From a virus: 33,981 nt of DNA. The notes under the pieces are model-generated. The model was given only the letters and a program-made list of their open reading frames with translations. It had not been told where the DNA came from and did no database searches. Below are positions 15,634 through 26,369 of this stretch, piece by piece (positions within the stretch are counted from its first letter, which is position 1; each line of letters opens with the position of its first letter). A program made the position numbers and the translations under genes. Location of the stretch: positions 1 through 33,981 of IMG/VR virus record IMGVR_UViG_3300030107_000821. One strand, given 5' to 3'.

Positions 15634-18600
15634 ATGACAAACTCACGATTTAGTCAAGAAGAGATTGATACGTTCCGTCTTCAACAGGAAGACCAACAAC
15701 GTGAAAAGTCTAGAGAACTTGAACAACGAAAACAAGACGAAGCTATTCAAGAAGATCCTAGGGACGTAGAAGAAGGTATTGGAGGTCTTCAAGGTCTAAT
15801 AAAAGAAGGTCAATCCATTCTGTCTGGTGGTTTACAAGATACAGCATCATCTATCGCTACATTTCCAGAGCGTACAGCTGATGCTTTGTCTGGACAAATG
15901 CAGAAAGAAAAAGAAAAATATGGAGAATACAGACCCGAGTGGAGTCCTTTTGGATCTTATGATAACCCTATAGAAACAAAGACATGGTGGGGTAAGCAAC
16001 TTAGAGCCTTAGTGCATTTTGGCTCTATGTCAGCTGCCGCACTTGTCGCAGCAAAAGGAGTAGCTGCTACAGGAATTGTCTCTATACCAGCTGGTTTAGT
16101 AGCTTTAACTAAAGGTAACTTCATAAGAGGTATGGCATTAGGTGCTGCAACTGATCTCGTTTCCAAGGAGTCAGATGGGCAGAATGCTTTAGGTGCTCTA
16201 CGTGAAAGATATGGTTGGGCTGATACTCCATTAGCTACTAAGGATACCGACCACCCTATTATGATGAAGATAAAAAACATCGTAGAGGGTATGGGTATAG
16301 GCTTATTTTTTGATGGTTTATTATATACTGTTAAAAAAGGATCTCAACCGGCTATAGACGCTATCATAAAGAGAAATAAAAGTTTAAAAGATCAAACTGT
16401 TGCAAACGGCTTAGCACAATTAAGACGTGGTGAAGCACAGTTTAGAGCAGATAAGAATGCACCTATATCTCAACCACATCAAGGTGCACATATAACAGAA
16501 GTAGATCCAGACGTAGCAAAGGATCAGCTATCTCGTACTCGTAAGGAGTGGGGAGCTGAAGAAGGCTCTACTGGATCAGTTACTACACCATTAGAACGTG
16601 AACGTATAGCACAGGAAGCTGCCACAGATGCAGCTCAAGTAGAACGTATTTATAAAGGACTTGTTAGTAGTGAGAAGTTTGCTCAACAATTAGATGCTGC
16701 AAAAGGTGATAGAGTTAAATTAGCACAAACATTTAAAGAATCAGTAGAAGCACATCAACGTATAACATTAGGTAGAAACGCTGCTGATTTGTCTGCTAAT
16801 GAATACTTAAAAGAGCTATTAGAAGCTCAGCCTGATATTATTGACGGTGTTGAAGTATGGACATCTAAGAATGTAGTTATTGCTGATCTAGTGTCTGGTA
16901 CTTTACTTAGACAACTACGTGATTTAGGTATTGCTGGACGTGAAATAGCAGACTTAGTTGACTTAAATGATATTGACGGACCAGCTAAACAAATTGTTGA
17001 TACTATGTTAACTGCATTATATCAAACTAAAAAAGCTAGGTTTGTAAAATCTGATTCATTCAGAGCTTTAAGTGCTGGTAAAGGATCTAAGAAAGTCTTA
17101 GAAGATGCTATGGCACAAGAAATGGCAGATATGAAAGAATCCGTCATGACTATGCTTAAAATAGCTAACGAAGATCCTAGTGATAATTTAATGAATGCAC
17201 TATTTGAAGCTTTCTCTATGATGAAAGATTTAAACACTTTAGAAGACTTTGATAGATGGGCTAGAACTGTATTAAAAGGTGGATCGTTTGAAGGTGGACC
17301 AGCTAGAACTGGTGCTCTTATAAAAGAATTAGAAGGTGTAATGACTCATAGTATTTTGTCTGGACCTAAAACACCAATTCGAGCAATTATGGGTACATCT
17401 ACTGCAACATTTATGAGACCTCTTGCAACAGCTTTAGGTGCTGTAATAAGACTTCCTTTTACTGGTGACGCTGCTACAGTACGTTCAAGTCTCGCATCTG
17501 CGAATGCTTTAATAGATGCAGTACCAGAATCGTTTGATTTATTTAGAAGTAGATTAAATTCTTATTTTAAAGGTGATATAAAAAATATTAAGACACGTTA
17601 TACTGACTTTACACAAAACGATGCTAACTGGGAAATCTTACGCCGTTGGGCAGAAGATAGTGGCAGAGCTGATCCCGGTGAACAGGCTGCGTTTGCTTTG
17701 GCAAACATGGCACGTGGAATGAATAACTCTAATTTGTTGACATATTCAACTAAAATGATGGCAGCTACTGATGATTCGTTTGCTTACATTTTAGGTAGAG
17801 CTAAGATGCGTGAGAAAGCTATGCGTCGTGTTCTTGATATGCAGGGTAATGGAATTGAATTACCTGAGATTACACCAGAATTAATGAAAGCTTATGAGGA
17901 TGATTTCTATTCTCAAGTCTTTGATGCTCAAGGTAATATAATTGACGAAGCTACAGAGTTTGCACGTAAAGAAGTTACACTTACACAAGATCTTACAGGT
18001 TTTTCTAAAGGTCTTAATGACGTGTTTAGTGGTGCTCCTTTAGCTAGACCTTTCTTCTTATTTGCTAGAACTGGTGTAAATGGACTAGCCCTAACAGGTA
18101 AACATACACCCGGTTTTAACTTCTTAGTTAAGGAATTTAATGATATAGCATTTGCTAATCCTAACGATATCAGTGGTTTAGCTAAGTATGGAATAAATTC
18201 AGTAGAAGAATTAATGAATGCTAAATCTCTACAAACAGGTAGATTAGCAATCGGTGCTGGTGTTGTGTTTATGGCTGCACAGGCATGGATGAGAGGTGAT
18301 CTTACTGGTAACGGACCAGTTGATAGACAAACTAGACAAGTTTGGGTAGATGGCGGTTGGAAAGGAAGATCATGTAATGTAGGTGGTGTGTTAGTAGGTT
18401 ATGATTCAATGGAACCTTTTAACTTAATTATGTCTACAATATGTGATATAGGTGATGCAAGTCAACTTATGGGTGAAGAATGGACAGAGAATCAATTAGG
18501 TAAAGTATCTCTTGTGGTTGCACAGGCTGTTACAAGTAAATCATATTTAGCTGGAATACAATCCTTTGTTGATTTATTTGGAGCTAAACCCGGACAGGGT

Positions 18601-19290
18601 CAGCGTATTGTAGCTGGACTTGTAAATAATACTGTACCTCTTTCTGGTCTACGTAACGAACTTGGTAAGCTATTTACTCCATATATGCGTGAAATAGGAT
18701 CAGGTATTGGTCAGTCTATACGTAACAGAAACTTAATAACTGAACAACTTGGTGGTGCACGAGAATTACCTATCAAATATGATATACTTAATGGCAAACC
18801 TGTAAAAGATTGGGACTTCCTAACTCGTGCATATAATGGTGTTAGCCCTATACCTTTAAATCTAGAACAGAATGAAGGTAGAAAGTTATTATGGAACTCT
18901 GGTTATGATTTAAGGCAATCAATATACTACGCACCAGATGGTACAAATTTAACGAAAGATGCTAAGATAAGATCTTTATTTGCAAAAGCTATCGGAGAAG
19001 AGAATGCTGAGCTTGATCTTATTAAATTATCTCGAGATCCTAGAATCCTAGCTTCAATGGAAGAAAGGTATAAAGATATAAAAAGCGGAAATCGTGGCGA
19101 ATATGATAATAAAGACTACTATCATAATAGAGTAATTGGTAGACTCATGGCTCAAATACGTAGGAGAGCTTGGGATAAGATCTCTGGCACACGTATGGTA
19201 CAAGAAGTCATACAAGAACAACTACTTGCCAAACAAGCACAACGTCAAAAACAAATAGACACAGGTAAATTACTATCCATGTACAAATAA
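15634..19290 (+). CDS. Internal core protein, T7 gp16-like, without visible transglycosylase domain
   Basis: A 1218-residue protein, similar in size to T7 gp16 (1318 aa), directly following gp15 and preceding the fibre. It would be ejected to form the inner-membrane end of the DNA channel. The N-terminus begins with a polar, Gln/Glu-rich coiled-coil-like stretch (residues 1-45). A hydrophobic Ala/Gly-rich segment around residues 125-180 and another around 865-885 could interact with membrane. T7 gp16 has an N-terminal soluble lytic transglycosylase domain; no E-S-x-x-NP motif or matching fold is seen here. The [20 protein letters not shown] segment looks conserved in cyanopodoviral gp16. Confidence 0.82.
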   Translation: MTNSRFSQEEIDTFRLQQEDQQREKSRELEQRKQDEAIQEDPRDVEEGIGGLQGLIKEGQSILSGGLQDTASSIATFPERTADALSGQMQKEKEKYGEYRPEWSPFGSYDNPIETKTWWGKQLRALVHFGSMSAAALVAAKGVAATGIVSIPAGLVALTKGNFIRGMALGAATDLVSKESDGQNALGALRERYGWADTPLATKDTDHPIMMKIKNIVEGMGIGLFFDGLLYTVKKGSQPAIDAIIKRNKSLKDQTVANGLAQLRRGEAQFRADKNAPISQPHQGAHITEVDPDVAKDQLSRTRKEWGAEEGSTGSVTTPLERERIAQEAATDAAQVERIYKGLVSSEKFAQQLDAAKGDRVKLAQTFKESVEAHQRITLGRNAADLSANEYLKELLEAQPDIIDGVEVWTSKNVVIADLVSGTLLRQLRDLGIAGREIADLVDLNDIDGPAKQIVDTMLTALYQTKKARFVKSDSFRALSAGKGSKKVLEDAMAQEMADMKESVMTMLKIANEDPSDNLMNALFEAFSMMKDLNTLEDFDRWARTVLKGGSFEGGPARTGALIKELEGVMTHSILSGPKTPIRAIMGTSTATFMRPLATALGAVIRLPFTGDAATVRSSLASANALIDAVPESFDLFRSRLNSYFKGDIKNIKTRYTDFTQNDANWEILRRWAEDSGRADPGEQAAFALANMARGMNNSNLLTYSTKMMAATDDSFAYILGRAKMREKAMRRVLDMQGNGIELPEITPELMKAYEDDFYSQVFDAQGNIIDEATEFARKEVTLTQDLTGFSKGLNDVFSGAPLARPFFLFARTGVNGLALTGKHTPGFNFLVKEFNDIAFANPNDISGLAKYGINSVEELMNAKSLQTGRLAIGAGVVFMAAQAWMRGDLTGNGPVDRQTRQVWVDGGWKGRSCNVGGVLVGYDSMEPFNLIMSTICDIGDASQLMGEEWTENQLGKVSLVVAQAVTSKSYLAGIQSFVDLFGAKPGQGQRIVAGLVNNTVPLSGLRNELGKLFTPYMREIGSGIGQSIRNRNLITEQLGGARELPIKYDILNGKPVKDWDFLTRAYNGVSPIPLNLEQNEGRKLLWNSGYDLRQSIYYAPDGTNLTKDAKIRSLFAKAIGEENAELDLIKLSRDPRILASMEERYKDIKSGNRGEYDNKDYYHNRVIGRLMAQIRRRAWDKISGTRMVQEVIQEQLLAKQAQRQKQIDTGKLLSMYK

Positions 19291-22200
19291 ATGGCAACAA
19301 CTTTCGTAGATTTTACAGGTGATGGGAATGCAACAAAAGCATTCTCATTTCCTTCTTACAAGGAAGCCGATATTAAAGTAGATGTTGATGGAGTCGTTAA
19401 AACATCAGGTTCACATTATAACATTACCAGCTATACTACAACAGGTGGTGGTAATGTTGTATTTACGTCAGGCAATATACCATCCAGCCCAGCCGCTATA
19501 CGTATTTATCGTGATACAGATGTAGACACCGCTAAAGCAACTTTTACAGCAGGATCGGCAGTTAAGGCAGCAGACCTTAACAATAATATGACGCAGATAT
19601 TATATGCTGCACAAGAAGAACAGAATCAAACAATACAAACTACTGATCTTAAGGATGGTGCTATTACAAGTGCTAAGATACTAGATGGTACAATAGCTAC
19701 AGCTGACATAGCAGCAGATGCTATAACAGGTGCAAAGATTGCAGACGATCAAATCAATTCAGAGCATTACGTAGATGGATCTATAGATACTGCGCATATA
19801 GCTGATAGTCAAGTCACTACAGCTAAAATCGCAGCTGATGCAATAAATGGAACAAAGATAGCAGATGATTCAATCAATTCTGAGCATTATGTTGATGGTA
19901 GCATTGATACTGCTCACATTGCAGACTCTCAGGTAACTACAGCTAAAATAGCTGATGCAAATGTAACAACTGCTAAGATTACAGACTTAAATGTAACTAC
20001 AGCTAAGATAGCAGCAGACGCAATTACTGGAGCTAAGATAGCCGATGACGCTGTAGATTCTGAGCATCTAGCAGCAGACTCAATTGATGCTGAACATTAT
20101 GCAGCAGGTTCTGTAGATACTACAGCTCTTGGTGCTGATGCAGTAACAGGTGCTAAGATAGCAGACGATGCTATAGACTCAGAACATTATGCGGCTGATT
20201 CTATTGACGCTGAACATTATGCGGCTGCATCAGTAGACGCTACAGCTTTAGCTTCTAACGCTGTAACTACTGCTAAGATTACAGACGCTAACGTAACAAC
20301 AGCTAAACTGGCTGCTGACTCAGTAACTATTGCTAAGATAGGTTGTGAACAAACGACTATATCTGATAGCGACTCACACATTCCTACATCAGGAGCTGTT
20401 GTAGATTATGTTGCTGCACAACTAGCACCTATTGGTGGTCTTGAAGTTATCGCAGATGATGAATCATTCCCTAATACGATCCCATCAGCTGGTGTTGTAA
20501 TTAGTATATCTGATGCAGCTGGTTTACAAGTCAATTCAAGTGGTGTATCAACTAATGCAGATGCTCTTGATAACTCAACTATAACTATTAACGGATTTCC
20601 TAGTGAATTAAGAGGTGGAGTTGGTTCAAATCCTGATCCTTATGTATTCCAGTCAGGTGCTGGTTTAATGGTTCAGTCTACTGGATCAAGTCATACTTAT
20701 AATTATCATCAAGCAATGATAAGGGAGTCTGACTTTGTACAGTTAAGTGATGACATTAATGATTTTAATAATCGTTATCGTGTAAATGCTGGAGAACCCG
20801 GATCAAGTAACGATGAAGGTGATTTAGTATACGACACTAATGCTAACAAGATGAAGGTGTATGACTCTTCAACTTCAGCATGGAAAGAGGTTACATCAAC
20901 TGGAGACTTTAAATATCTATTCTTATGTCCAGCCGGTGGTACTGGAGCACCTACTTTAAATGGTAGTATAGCTACATATGATTTACGTGAAAGCAGTAAC
21001 TCAGGTTCTGCTGCTAGTGTATCAAGTGCAGCTCAATTAGTAGTTAGTATTAATGGTGTAGTACAGAAAGCCAATACAGGTACTTCTGCACCCGCTGAAG
21101 GTTTTGCTTTAGTTGATGCTAACACTATTATCTTTGGTGCTAACTTAGCTAGTGGAGACTCTGTATTTATAGTACAGATTGGTTCTGCTGTAAGTATTCC
21201 TACACCGGGAGATGGTACAGTAAGTGCAGCTAAGATTGCAAGTGGAGCTGTTACTACAGTAAAGATAGCTGATGCTAACGTAACTACAGCTAAAATTGCA
21301 GACGATGCAGTAACCGCAGCTAAACTAGCAAGTGATGCAGTTGTTACAGCAAGTATTGTTGATGCTAATGTTACTACAGCTAAGATAGCGGGAGACGCTA
21401 TAACAGGAGCTAAAATTGCGGATGACGCAGTTGGTGCTGAACATATAGAAACATTAGATGCTAACGTAGATTTTGCTGATGATGCTAAAGCTAGATTTGG
21501 AGGTAGTAATCAGTTAGAACTTTATTATGGAAGTTCTGTAGGTAATTTAAAAACTACATCTGGTAATTTAGAACTTGGATCTGCTGGTAACGCCACAGTT
21601 AAAGTTAATGGAACTGAATCTGCTATAGTTTGTAATGCTAACGCAGCTGTTGATATATACCATAATGATTCTAAAACTGCATGGACACATGGTAGTGGAT
21701 TTAATATCAAAGGTGGTAATACAAGTGACCAGACAGAATTAATCATAACTGGTAACGAAGGTCAAGCTGCCTCAATTTTAATGAGTGCTGATGACGGTGA
21801 TGATAATGCAGACCATTGGAGAATGTATTCAAATGCCGATAACTCTTTTACTTTAACCAATTATACTGCTGGTTCTTACGAAACAAATATAAAAGCAGTT
21901 GGTAATGGAGCCGTAGAGCTATATTACGACAACAGTAAAAAGTTTGAAACAGCTTCGGCTGGATCTGCATTTACAGGTGGTGTATCTGGTAACTTATCTG
22001 CTGCATCTTCTGCAAGTACAATTACTTTAGATATGTCAGCAGCTTGTCATCATACTGTTACACTTGCACATAATACAACCTTCGCTGACCCTAGTAATGA
22101 GGTCGCCGGTCAATCGGGGTCCATCATAATTACGCAGGACGGCACGGGATCACGTACAGCAGCATGGAACTCAGCTTGGAAGTGGACAGGTGGAACTGCA

Positions 22201-22299
22201 CCTACACTTAGTACAGCAGCTAGTGCTGTAGATAGAATAGACTACTTAGTTGTAGCAGCTGGAAATATACATGCTGTAGCTAGTTTGGATGTAAAATAA
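19291..22299 (+). CDS. Tail fibre, T7 gp17-like N-terminus with repetitive shaft
   Basis: A 1002-residue fibre. Residues 1-125 are the T7-type tail-attachment domain: FVDFTGDGNATKAFSFPSY, a DVDGV turn, VVFTSGNIPSSPAAIRIYR and DLNNNMTQILYAAQEE. A long shaft follows, made of AKIADDAI/SEHYVDGSID/TTAKI-type repeats (about residues 125-350), then a mixed central region, a second repeat block (residues about 645-720), a stalk containing GAVELYYDNSKK, and a beta-rich tip ending IHAVASLDVK. It binds the tail at the portal/nozzle and recognises the host surface. The repeat blocks are ready substrates for recombination and length change. No S74 chaperone domain is present. Confidence 0.93.
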   Translation: MATTFVDFTGDGNATKAFSFPSYKEADIKVDVDGVVKTSGSHYNITSYTTTGGGNVVFTSGNIPSSPAAIRIYRDTDVDTAKATFTAGSAVKAADLNNNMTQILYAAQEEQNQTIQTTDLKDGAITSAKILDGTIATADIAADAITGAKIADDQINSEHYVDGSIDTAHIADSQVTTAKIAADAINGTKIADDSINSEHYVDGSIDTAHIADSQVTTAKIADANVTTAKITDLNVTTAKIAADAITGAKIADDAVDSEHLAADSIDAEHYAAGSVDTTALGADAVTGAKIADDAIDSEHYAADSIDAEHYAAASVDATALASNAVTTAKITDANVTTAKLAADSVTIAKIGCEQTTISDSDSHIPTSGAVVDYVAAQLAPIGGLEVIADDESFPNTIPSAGVVISISDAAGLQVNSSGVSTNADALDNSTITINGFPSELRGGVGSNPDPYVFQSGAGLMVQSTGSSHTYNYHQAMIRESDFVQLSDDINDFNNRYRVNAGEPGSSNDEGDLVYDTNANKMKVYDSSTSAWKEVTSTGDFKYLFLCPAGGTGAPTLNGSIATYDLRESSNSGSAASVSSAAQLVVSINGVVQKANTGTSAPAEGFALVDANTIIFGANLASGDSVFIVQIGSAVSIPTPGDGTVSAAKIASGAVTTVKIADANVTTAKIADDAVTAAKLASDAVVTASIVDANVTTAKIAGDAITGAKIADDAVGAEHIETLDANVDFADDAKARFGGSNQLELYYGSSVGNLKTTSGNLELGSAGNATVKVNGTESAIVCNANAAVDIYHNDSKTAWTHGSGFNIKGGNTSDQTELIITGNEGQAASILMSADDGDDNADHWRMYSNADNSFTLTNYTAGSYETNIKAVGNGAVELYYDNSKKFETASAGSAFTGGVSGNLSAASSASTITLDMSAACHHTVTLAHNTTFADPSNEVAGQSGSIIITQDGTGSRTAAWNSAWKWTGGTAPTLSTAASAVDRIDYLVVAAGNIHAVASLDVK
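19645..20346 (+). repeat. Degenerate direct repeats coding the fibre shaft (block 1)
   Basis: About 230 codons consist of near-repeats. The units are (A)ITGAKIADD, INSEHYVDGSIDTAHIADSQ and VTTAKI-ADA, reused in different order; the segment containing SEHYVDGSIDTAHIADSQV occurs twice almost exactly at about 19757-19825 and 19877-19945. Third-codon positions differ between units, so the duplication is old or selected at protein level. Such units probably form a trimeric beta-helical or coiled shaft. Confidence 0.85.
21220..21455 (+). repeat. Degenerate direct repeats coding the fibre shaft (block 2)
   Basis: A second, shorter run of the same AKIA(D/S)-(D/G)A-VT units, containing ANVTTAKIADDAV and GDAITGAKIADDAV, ends in GAEHIETLDANVDF. 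It is separated from block 1 by about 290 codons of non-repetitive sequence, which suggests duplication or modular assembly of the fibre. Confidence 0.8.
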
Positions 22300-24791
22300 T
22301 GGGATTATTTAATTCGATTAGATTAGGATCTAGTGCCGCTGGAGACTATGAGGTAGAACGCAGTTTAAGGTTTGTCGGGGAAGGGACTCATCATTACTTA
22401 GAAAGAACACCTAGCAGTGCTGGAAATAGACAAATCTGCACTTTTTCCTGTTGGACAAAAAGATCAAATATTGATGTAAGCCATTGTCTTGCAAGTGCCT
22501 ATTCTGGAAATAATGACAATGACAACATATCATTAGTATTTCGATCTTTAGGCTCTGGTAATTGTGAATTTAGAGTAGTTGGATATGCAAACAATTTTAG
22601 AATTACAAACAGAAAGTTTAGAGATGTTTCAGCTTGGTATCACATCGTAGTTGCCTTTGACACAACACAAAGTTCTGCTGATGATCGAATAAAAGTTTAT
22701 GTAAATGGAGTACAAGAAACATCATTTTCAACAAGTGGAAATGTAACTCAAAATATGAATATTGCTTTTAATGCTGCATCAGTTCATAGAATAGGTACTC
22801 AATCTAATTCACTATCTAATACTGCTGATGGTTACATTGCAGAGGTTAATTTTATTGACGGATCACAACTTACCCCATCATCTTTTGCGGAAACAGATGT
22901 TTTAACAGGAGAATATAAGCCTAAGAAATATATAGGCGGTTATGGAACAAATGGATTTTATTTAAATTTTTCAGATAATTCTGGAACGACTGCAACAACA
23001 CTTGGTAAAGATTCAAGCGGTAATGGCAACAACTTCACACCAAACAATTTTGGAACTGGCGATGCTGTAAAAGATAGTTCTACAAATAATTTTTGTAGTT
23101 TTATCGGTATTTTGCCTACGGCACAGACGACCCTTGCAGAGGGTAATTTGAAAATGACTGTAATAGATTCACATAAAACTGTATATGGAAATCATGGTCT
23201 TAGGTCAGGTAAATGGTATTGGGAAGGGTTAGCAATAGCGGGAAGTGCTACGAAATGGACTTATGGAGTAAGTGATATTTTGAATACCTTAAATACACAA
23301 ACGACAAATAATAATATGCTTCTTGGTGTCGAACCAGCCGCTAACTATGCTTACGGAGATGTAGTTTCTATTTATAATACTAATCTATATAAAAATGGAA
23401 GTAATGTTAGCTCCAGTTATCAAACTAATCCTTCTGCTGGCGACATAATTGGAATAGCTCTCGATGTAGATACAGGTAAAGTTTGGTTTGCTAGAAATGG
23501 AACTTGGATAAACGGGAGTGCTTCAGCATCAACAACTTTAGATACATCTAATCACGACACAACTGTAGCAACAGGAAAGGTTTATACCCCAGCATATTCA
23601 GCAGAAAATGTAAGCTGGCAAGCTAACTTTGGACAAGATAGTAGTTTTTCTAATGCTAAAACAGCACAAGGTAATACAGATGGGAATGGAGTTGGAGATT
23701 TTTATTATGCAGTTCCTAGTGGATTTAAAGCAATATGTTCAGCAAACTTACCCGACCCATCAATAAAGCTACCTGATAAACATTTTGATACTTTGCTTTG
23801 GACAGGAGATGGAGCTTCTAGTAAAGCCATTACTGGATTGAATTTCACTCCTGATTTTGTTTGGACAAAAAGACGTTCAGGAACGGACAACCACCACGCT
23901 TTTGACTCTGTTAGAGGTGCTTCAAGTGCAAGACTTTTTGTTAATACTAATGCTGTAGAGGATGGAAATTTTGGTTCAATAAATTCTTTTAATTCTAACG
24001 GAATTACTGTGGGAGCTAATGTTGCGACTAACGCAAATGGAGAGACTTTTGTAGCGTGGAACTGGAAAGGTGGAGGATCTGCTTCTTCAAATACGAATGG
24101 ATCTATAACGTCATCCGTATCTGCTAATACGACAGCAGGATTTTCAATACTTACTTACACAGGAACAGGAAGTCAGACTACTGTTGGTCATGGTTTAGGA
24201 GTAGCACCAAAAGTTATAATTACTAAATTAAGAGATACTAACACCCAAGATTGGATGTTTTATCCAAAACAACTTACTGGAACTGGCGGAACATATATTA
24301 AATTTAATGAAGATAATGCAGTAGCTACAGATGCACATACTTATCCAAACGTAGAACCTACATCAACTGTTTATACAGTTGGAGGAGATGACGGAGGAGA
24401 TGGTACAAATGGAAATGGCAAAGCGTATGTGGCTTATTGTTTTAGCGAAGTAGCAGGGTATAGCGAGTTTGGAACGTATACGGGGAACAATAATGCTGAT
24501 GGTCCATTTGTTTTTACAGGTTTTAGACCAGCTTGGATCTTAATAAAATCAACAGGCGGTTCAACAAACTGGGAATTAAGAGACAGCACAAGAAATCCTT
24601 ATAATCCTAGTAATATATACATAAGTCCAAACCTAAGTGGTGCTGAAGGTACAACTAGCAATCATTTAGATTTCCTTTCTAATGGATTTAAAATTAGAGC
24701 AGTAAATCATGATTCATGGAATAATGATGGACAAATTTATATGTACATGGCATTTGCAGAATCTCCATTTAAGTACTCACGAGCAAGATAA
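22299..24791 (+). CDS. Fibre/adhesin protein with LamG-like and SPRY-like domains
   Basis: An 830-residue, Gly/Ser/Asn/Thr-rich virion protein following the main fibre with one-base overlap. Residues 20-235 look like a LamG/concanavalin-A lectin fold (SLRFVGEGTHHYLERTPSS, WYHIVVAFDTT, DRIKVYVNGVQ, DGYIAEVNFIDG). Residues about 270-445 resemble a SPRY domain (LRSGKWYWEGLAIAG, GDIIGIALDVDTGKVWFARNG). The remainder contains two copies of a module marked by FTPDFVWTKRRSGTDN and FRPAWILIKSTGGSTN, each followed by D-S-x-R and a GFKI-type beta segment, ending YMAFAESPFKYSRAR. Such modules are widespread in marine phage fibres. Expected role: carbohydrate or surface-protein binding at the tail. Confidence 0.85.
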   Translation: MGLFNSIRLGSSAAGDYEVERSLRFVGEGTHHYLERTPSSAGNRQICTFSCWTKRSNIDVSHCLASAYSGNNDNDNISLVFRSLGSGNCEFRVVGYANNFRITNRKFRDVSAWYHIVVAFDTTQSSADDRIKVYVNGVQETSFSTSGNVTQNMNIAFNAASVHRIGTQSNSLSNTADGYIAEVNFIDGSQLTPSSFAETDVLTGEYKPKKYIGGYGTNGFYLNFSDNSGTTATTLGKDSSGNGNNFTPNNFGTGDAVKDSSTNNFCSFIGILPTAQTTLAEGNLKMTVIDSHKTVYGNHGLRSGKWYWEGLAIAGSATKWTYGVSDILNTLNTQTTNNNMLLGVEPAANYAYGDVVSIYNTNLYKNGSNVSSSYQTNPSAGDIIGIALDVDTGKVWFARNGTWINGSASASTTLDTSNHDTTVATGKVYTPAYSAENVSWQANFGQDSSFSNAKTAQGNTDGNGVGDFYYAVPSGFKAICSANLPDPSIKLPDKHFDTLLWTGDGASSKAITGLNFTPDFVWTKRRSGTDNHHAFDSVRGASSARLFVNTNAVEDGNFGSINSFNSNGITVGANVATNANGETFVAWNWKGGGSASSNTNGSITSSVSANTTAGFSILTYTGTGSQTTVGHGLGVAPKVIITKLRDTNTQDWMFYPKQLTGTGGTYIKFNEDNAVATDAHTYPNVEPTSTVYTVGGDDGGDGTNGNGKAYVAYCFSEVAGYSEFGTYTGNNNADGPFVFTGFRPAWILIKSTGGSTNWELRDSTRNPYNPSNIYISPNLSGAEGTTSNHLDFLSNGFKIRAVNHDSWNNDGQIYMYMAFAESPFKYSRAR

Positions 24792-24934
24792 TGGCATTTA
24801 AATTAGAAGGCGAGACTCTTCCGGTCGATGTGCCATTTCAAACATCAGATGGAACAAACTATCCGGCTAACTGGCTTAGGCTAACAACGTTAGACGAAAA
24901 GAAAGCCATTGGAATTACGGAGGAAACAGATTAA
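24791..24934 (+). CDS. Small fibre-associated conserved protein (47 residues)
   Basis: The ATG overlaps the stop of the adhesin and its own stop overlaps the next ATG (both TAATG). The protein starts MAFKLEGETLPVDVPFQ and contains YPANWLRLTTLDEKKAIGI. The pattern Y-P-x-N-W-L-R-L followed by E/D-x(2-4)-A-I-G-I is a recurring short module next to fibre genes in marine phages and resembles chaperone or tail-fibre accessory domains. Function is unproven. Confidence 0.7.
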   Translation: MAFKLEGETLPVDVPFQTSDGTNYPANWLRLTTLDEKKAIGITEETD

Positions 24935-26082
24935 TGGCATTAACACAATTAAAAACAGGAGCTATAGCTGATGATGCTGTTACAACAGATAAGTTAGCTA
25001 ACGCTATAAATACAGAAAGAACAGCTAATACAGCAAAAACAACTAATGCTACTCATACAGGTGACGTTACAGGTGCTACAGGTTTAACTATTGCAGATAA
25101 TGCAGTAACACTAGCTAAGATGGCTGGTGGTACAGACGGTCAAATAATTACATATGATGCTTCTGGAGATCCAGTAGCAGTAGGTCCGGGAACAGACGGA
25201 CAAGTATTAACATCCACAGGAGCTGGTTCACCTCCAGCTTTTGAATCAATCCCTGCATCTGGAATTTCAGATGTAGTATCTGACACATCACCACAGCTAG
25301 GTGGTAACTTAGATGTCAATACTAAAAATATTGTATTTGGAGATACTGGCGGTGTTAGTGATGATCGTTTAGTATTTGGTGCTGGCACAGATTTATCTAT
25401 ATATCACGATGGGTCAAACAGTTTTCTTGCAAATACAACAGGTCATTTAATTAGTCGTTCAGATAGTATAAAATTACAAGATTATACTAATGGTCATGAC
25501 ATGATTACTGCAACCCAAGATGGAGCCGTAGAATTATACTATGATAACAGTAAAAAGCTTGAGACTACAAGTGCTGGTGGAACGCTTACAGGTACATGGA
25601 ATGTTGGTAAAATTCTTCAAGTAGTATCAATAACTAAAAAAGGTGCTGTAACTAACTCTACAGGTTCTGCCAGTTGGTGGTCTTATAATAATTCAACTTT
25701 GAGAGCTGATATTACAGCATCAAGTGCAAGTAATAAATTTCTTGTTATAGCTAACATAACATGTACTGGTAACGGAGTAGGAGTTTTTGTTAAACTTATG
25801 GATGATGGTTCGGATGTAACTGATGCTTTAGGTGATGCTGCTGGTAGTAGAACTAGAGCAACATCCGGTCACTCCGAAGAAGATAGTCACTCAGCAACAA
25901 CTGCATCTATGAATGTTTTATTAAGTGCAGGAGATACGAACCAACATAGGTTCCATGTCGCATTTGCCCACACCTCTGGAAGTACCCAGACGATGTGTTT
26001 AAATAGAGGTCAAAATGATGGCGATGGGACTGATCGTGCTAGATATATTTCAACAATTACAGTACTGGAGATAGCAGCATGA
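24934..26082 (+). CDS. Second tail fibre-like protein
   Basis: A 382-residue protein. The N-terminus reuses fibre-shaft language (TGAIADDAVTTDKLANAIN, LTIADNAVTLAKM). The centre has SDTSPQLGGNLDVNTKNIV and a GAVELYYDNSKKLETTSAGG segment that nearly repeats the main fibre (GAVELYYDNSKKFETASAG). Residues about 225-382 form a beta-rich C-terminal domain (WNVGKILQVVSITKKGAV, WWSYNNSTLRADITASSAS, ending ARYISTITVLEIAA), a jelly-roll-like tip also seen in other marine phage fibres. It lacks the T7 tail-attachment domain, so it may bind the first fibre or act as a branch. Overlaps the next gene (ATGA). Confidence 0.83.
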   Translation: MALTQLKTGAIADDAVTTDKLANAINTERTANTAKTTNATHTGDVTGATGLTIADNAVTLAKMAGGTDGQIITYDASGDPVAVGPGTDGQVLTSTGAGSPPAFESIPASGISDVVSDTSPQLGGNLDVNTKNIVFGDTGGVSDDRLVFGAGTDLSIYHDGSNSFLANTTGHLISRSDSIKLQDYTNGHDMITATQDGAVELYYDNSKKLETTSAGGTLTGTWNVGKILQVVSITKKGAVTNSTGSASWWSYNNSTLRADITASSASNKFLVIANITCTGNGVGVFVKLMDDGSDVTDALGDAAGSRTRATSGHSEEDSHSATTASMNVLLSAGDTNQHRFHVAFAHTSGSTQTMCLNRGQNDGDGTDRARYISTITVLEIAA

Positions 26083-26369
26083 GTTTAGATCACGAAGCAA
26101 TTCGCCAAGCATATCCATCAGTTACGTTTATTGATGAGGATGGTTCAGTAATTCAAGATGCCAAGGGTAAGGATATTACTGTAGAACAATCTAAAATAGA
26201 CGCAGCTCGCAAAGCTATAGATGATGCGTATGCAGGCAAAAAATATCAAAGAGATAGAAAAGCTGAATATCCTACATGGCAGGATCAGCTTGATAAAATC
26301 TATCATTCAGGTATAGATGCTTGGAAAGCAGATATAAAAGCAATTAAAGATAAATATCCTAAGAGCTAG
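26079..26369 (+). CDS. Conserved small phage protein downstream of fibres
   Basis: A 96-residue acidic/basic soluble protein, MSLDHEAIRQAYPSVTFIDE and later YPTWQDQLDKIYHSGIDAWK then IKAIKDKYPKS. The YP-x-W-Q-x-QLDK-(I/M)YH-x-G-x-x-AWK-x(3)-IKAIKxKYPK pattern is frequent directly after fibre genes in marine phages, where it is annotated without function; it may be a fibre assembly helper or tip protein. Its ATG overlaps the previous stop (ATGA); its stop overlaps the next gene's GTG. Confidence 0.75.
   Translation: MSLDHEAIRQAYPSVTFIDEDGSVIQDAKGKDITVEQSKIDAARKAIDDAYAGKKYQRDRKAEYPTWQDQLDKIYHSGIDAWKADIKAIKDKYPKS

Noticed and set aside
19645-20346. CRISPR-like or tandem repeat array
   Set aside because: The repeats are in-frame, vary at third positions, lack spacers and encode a fibre shaft.
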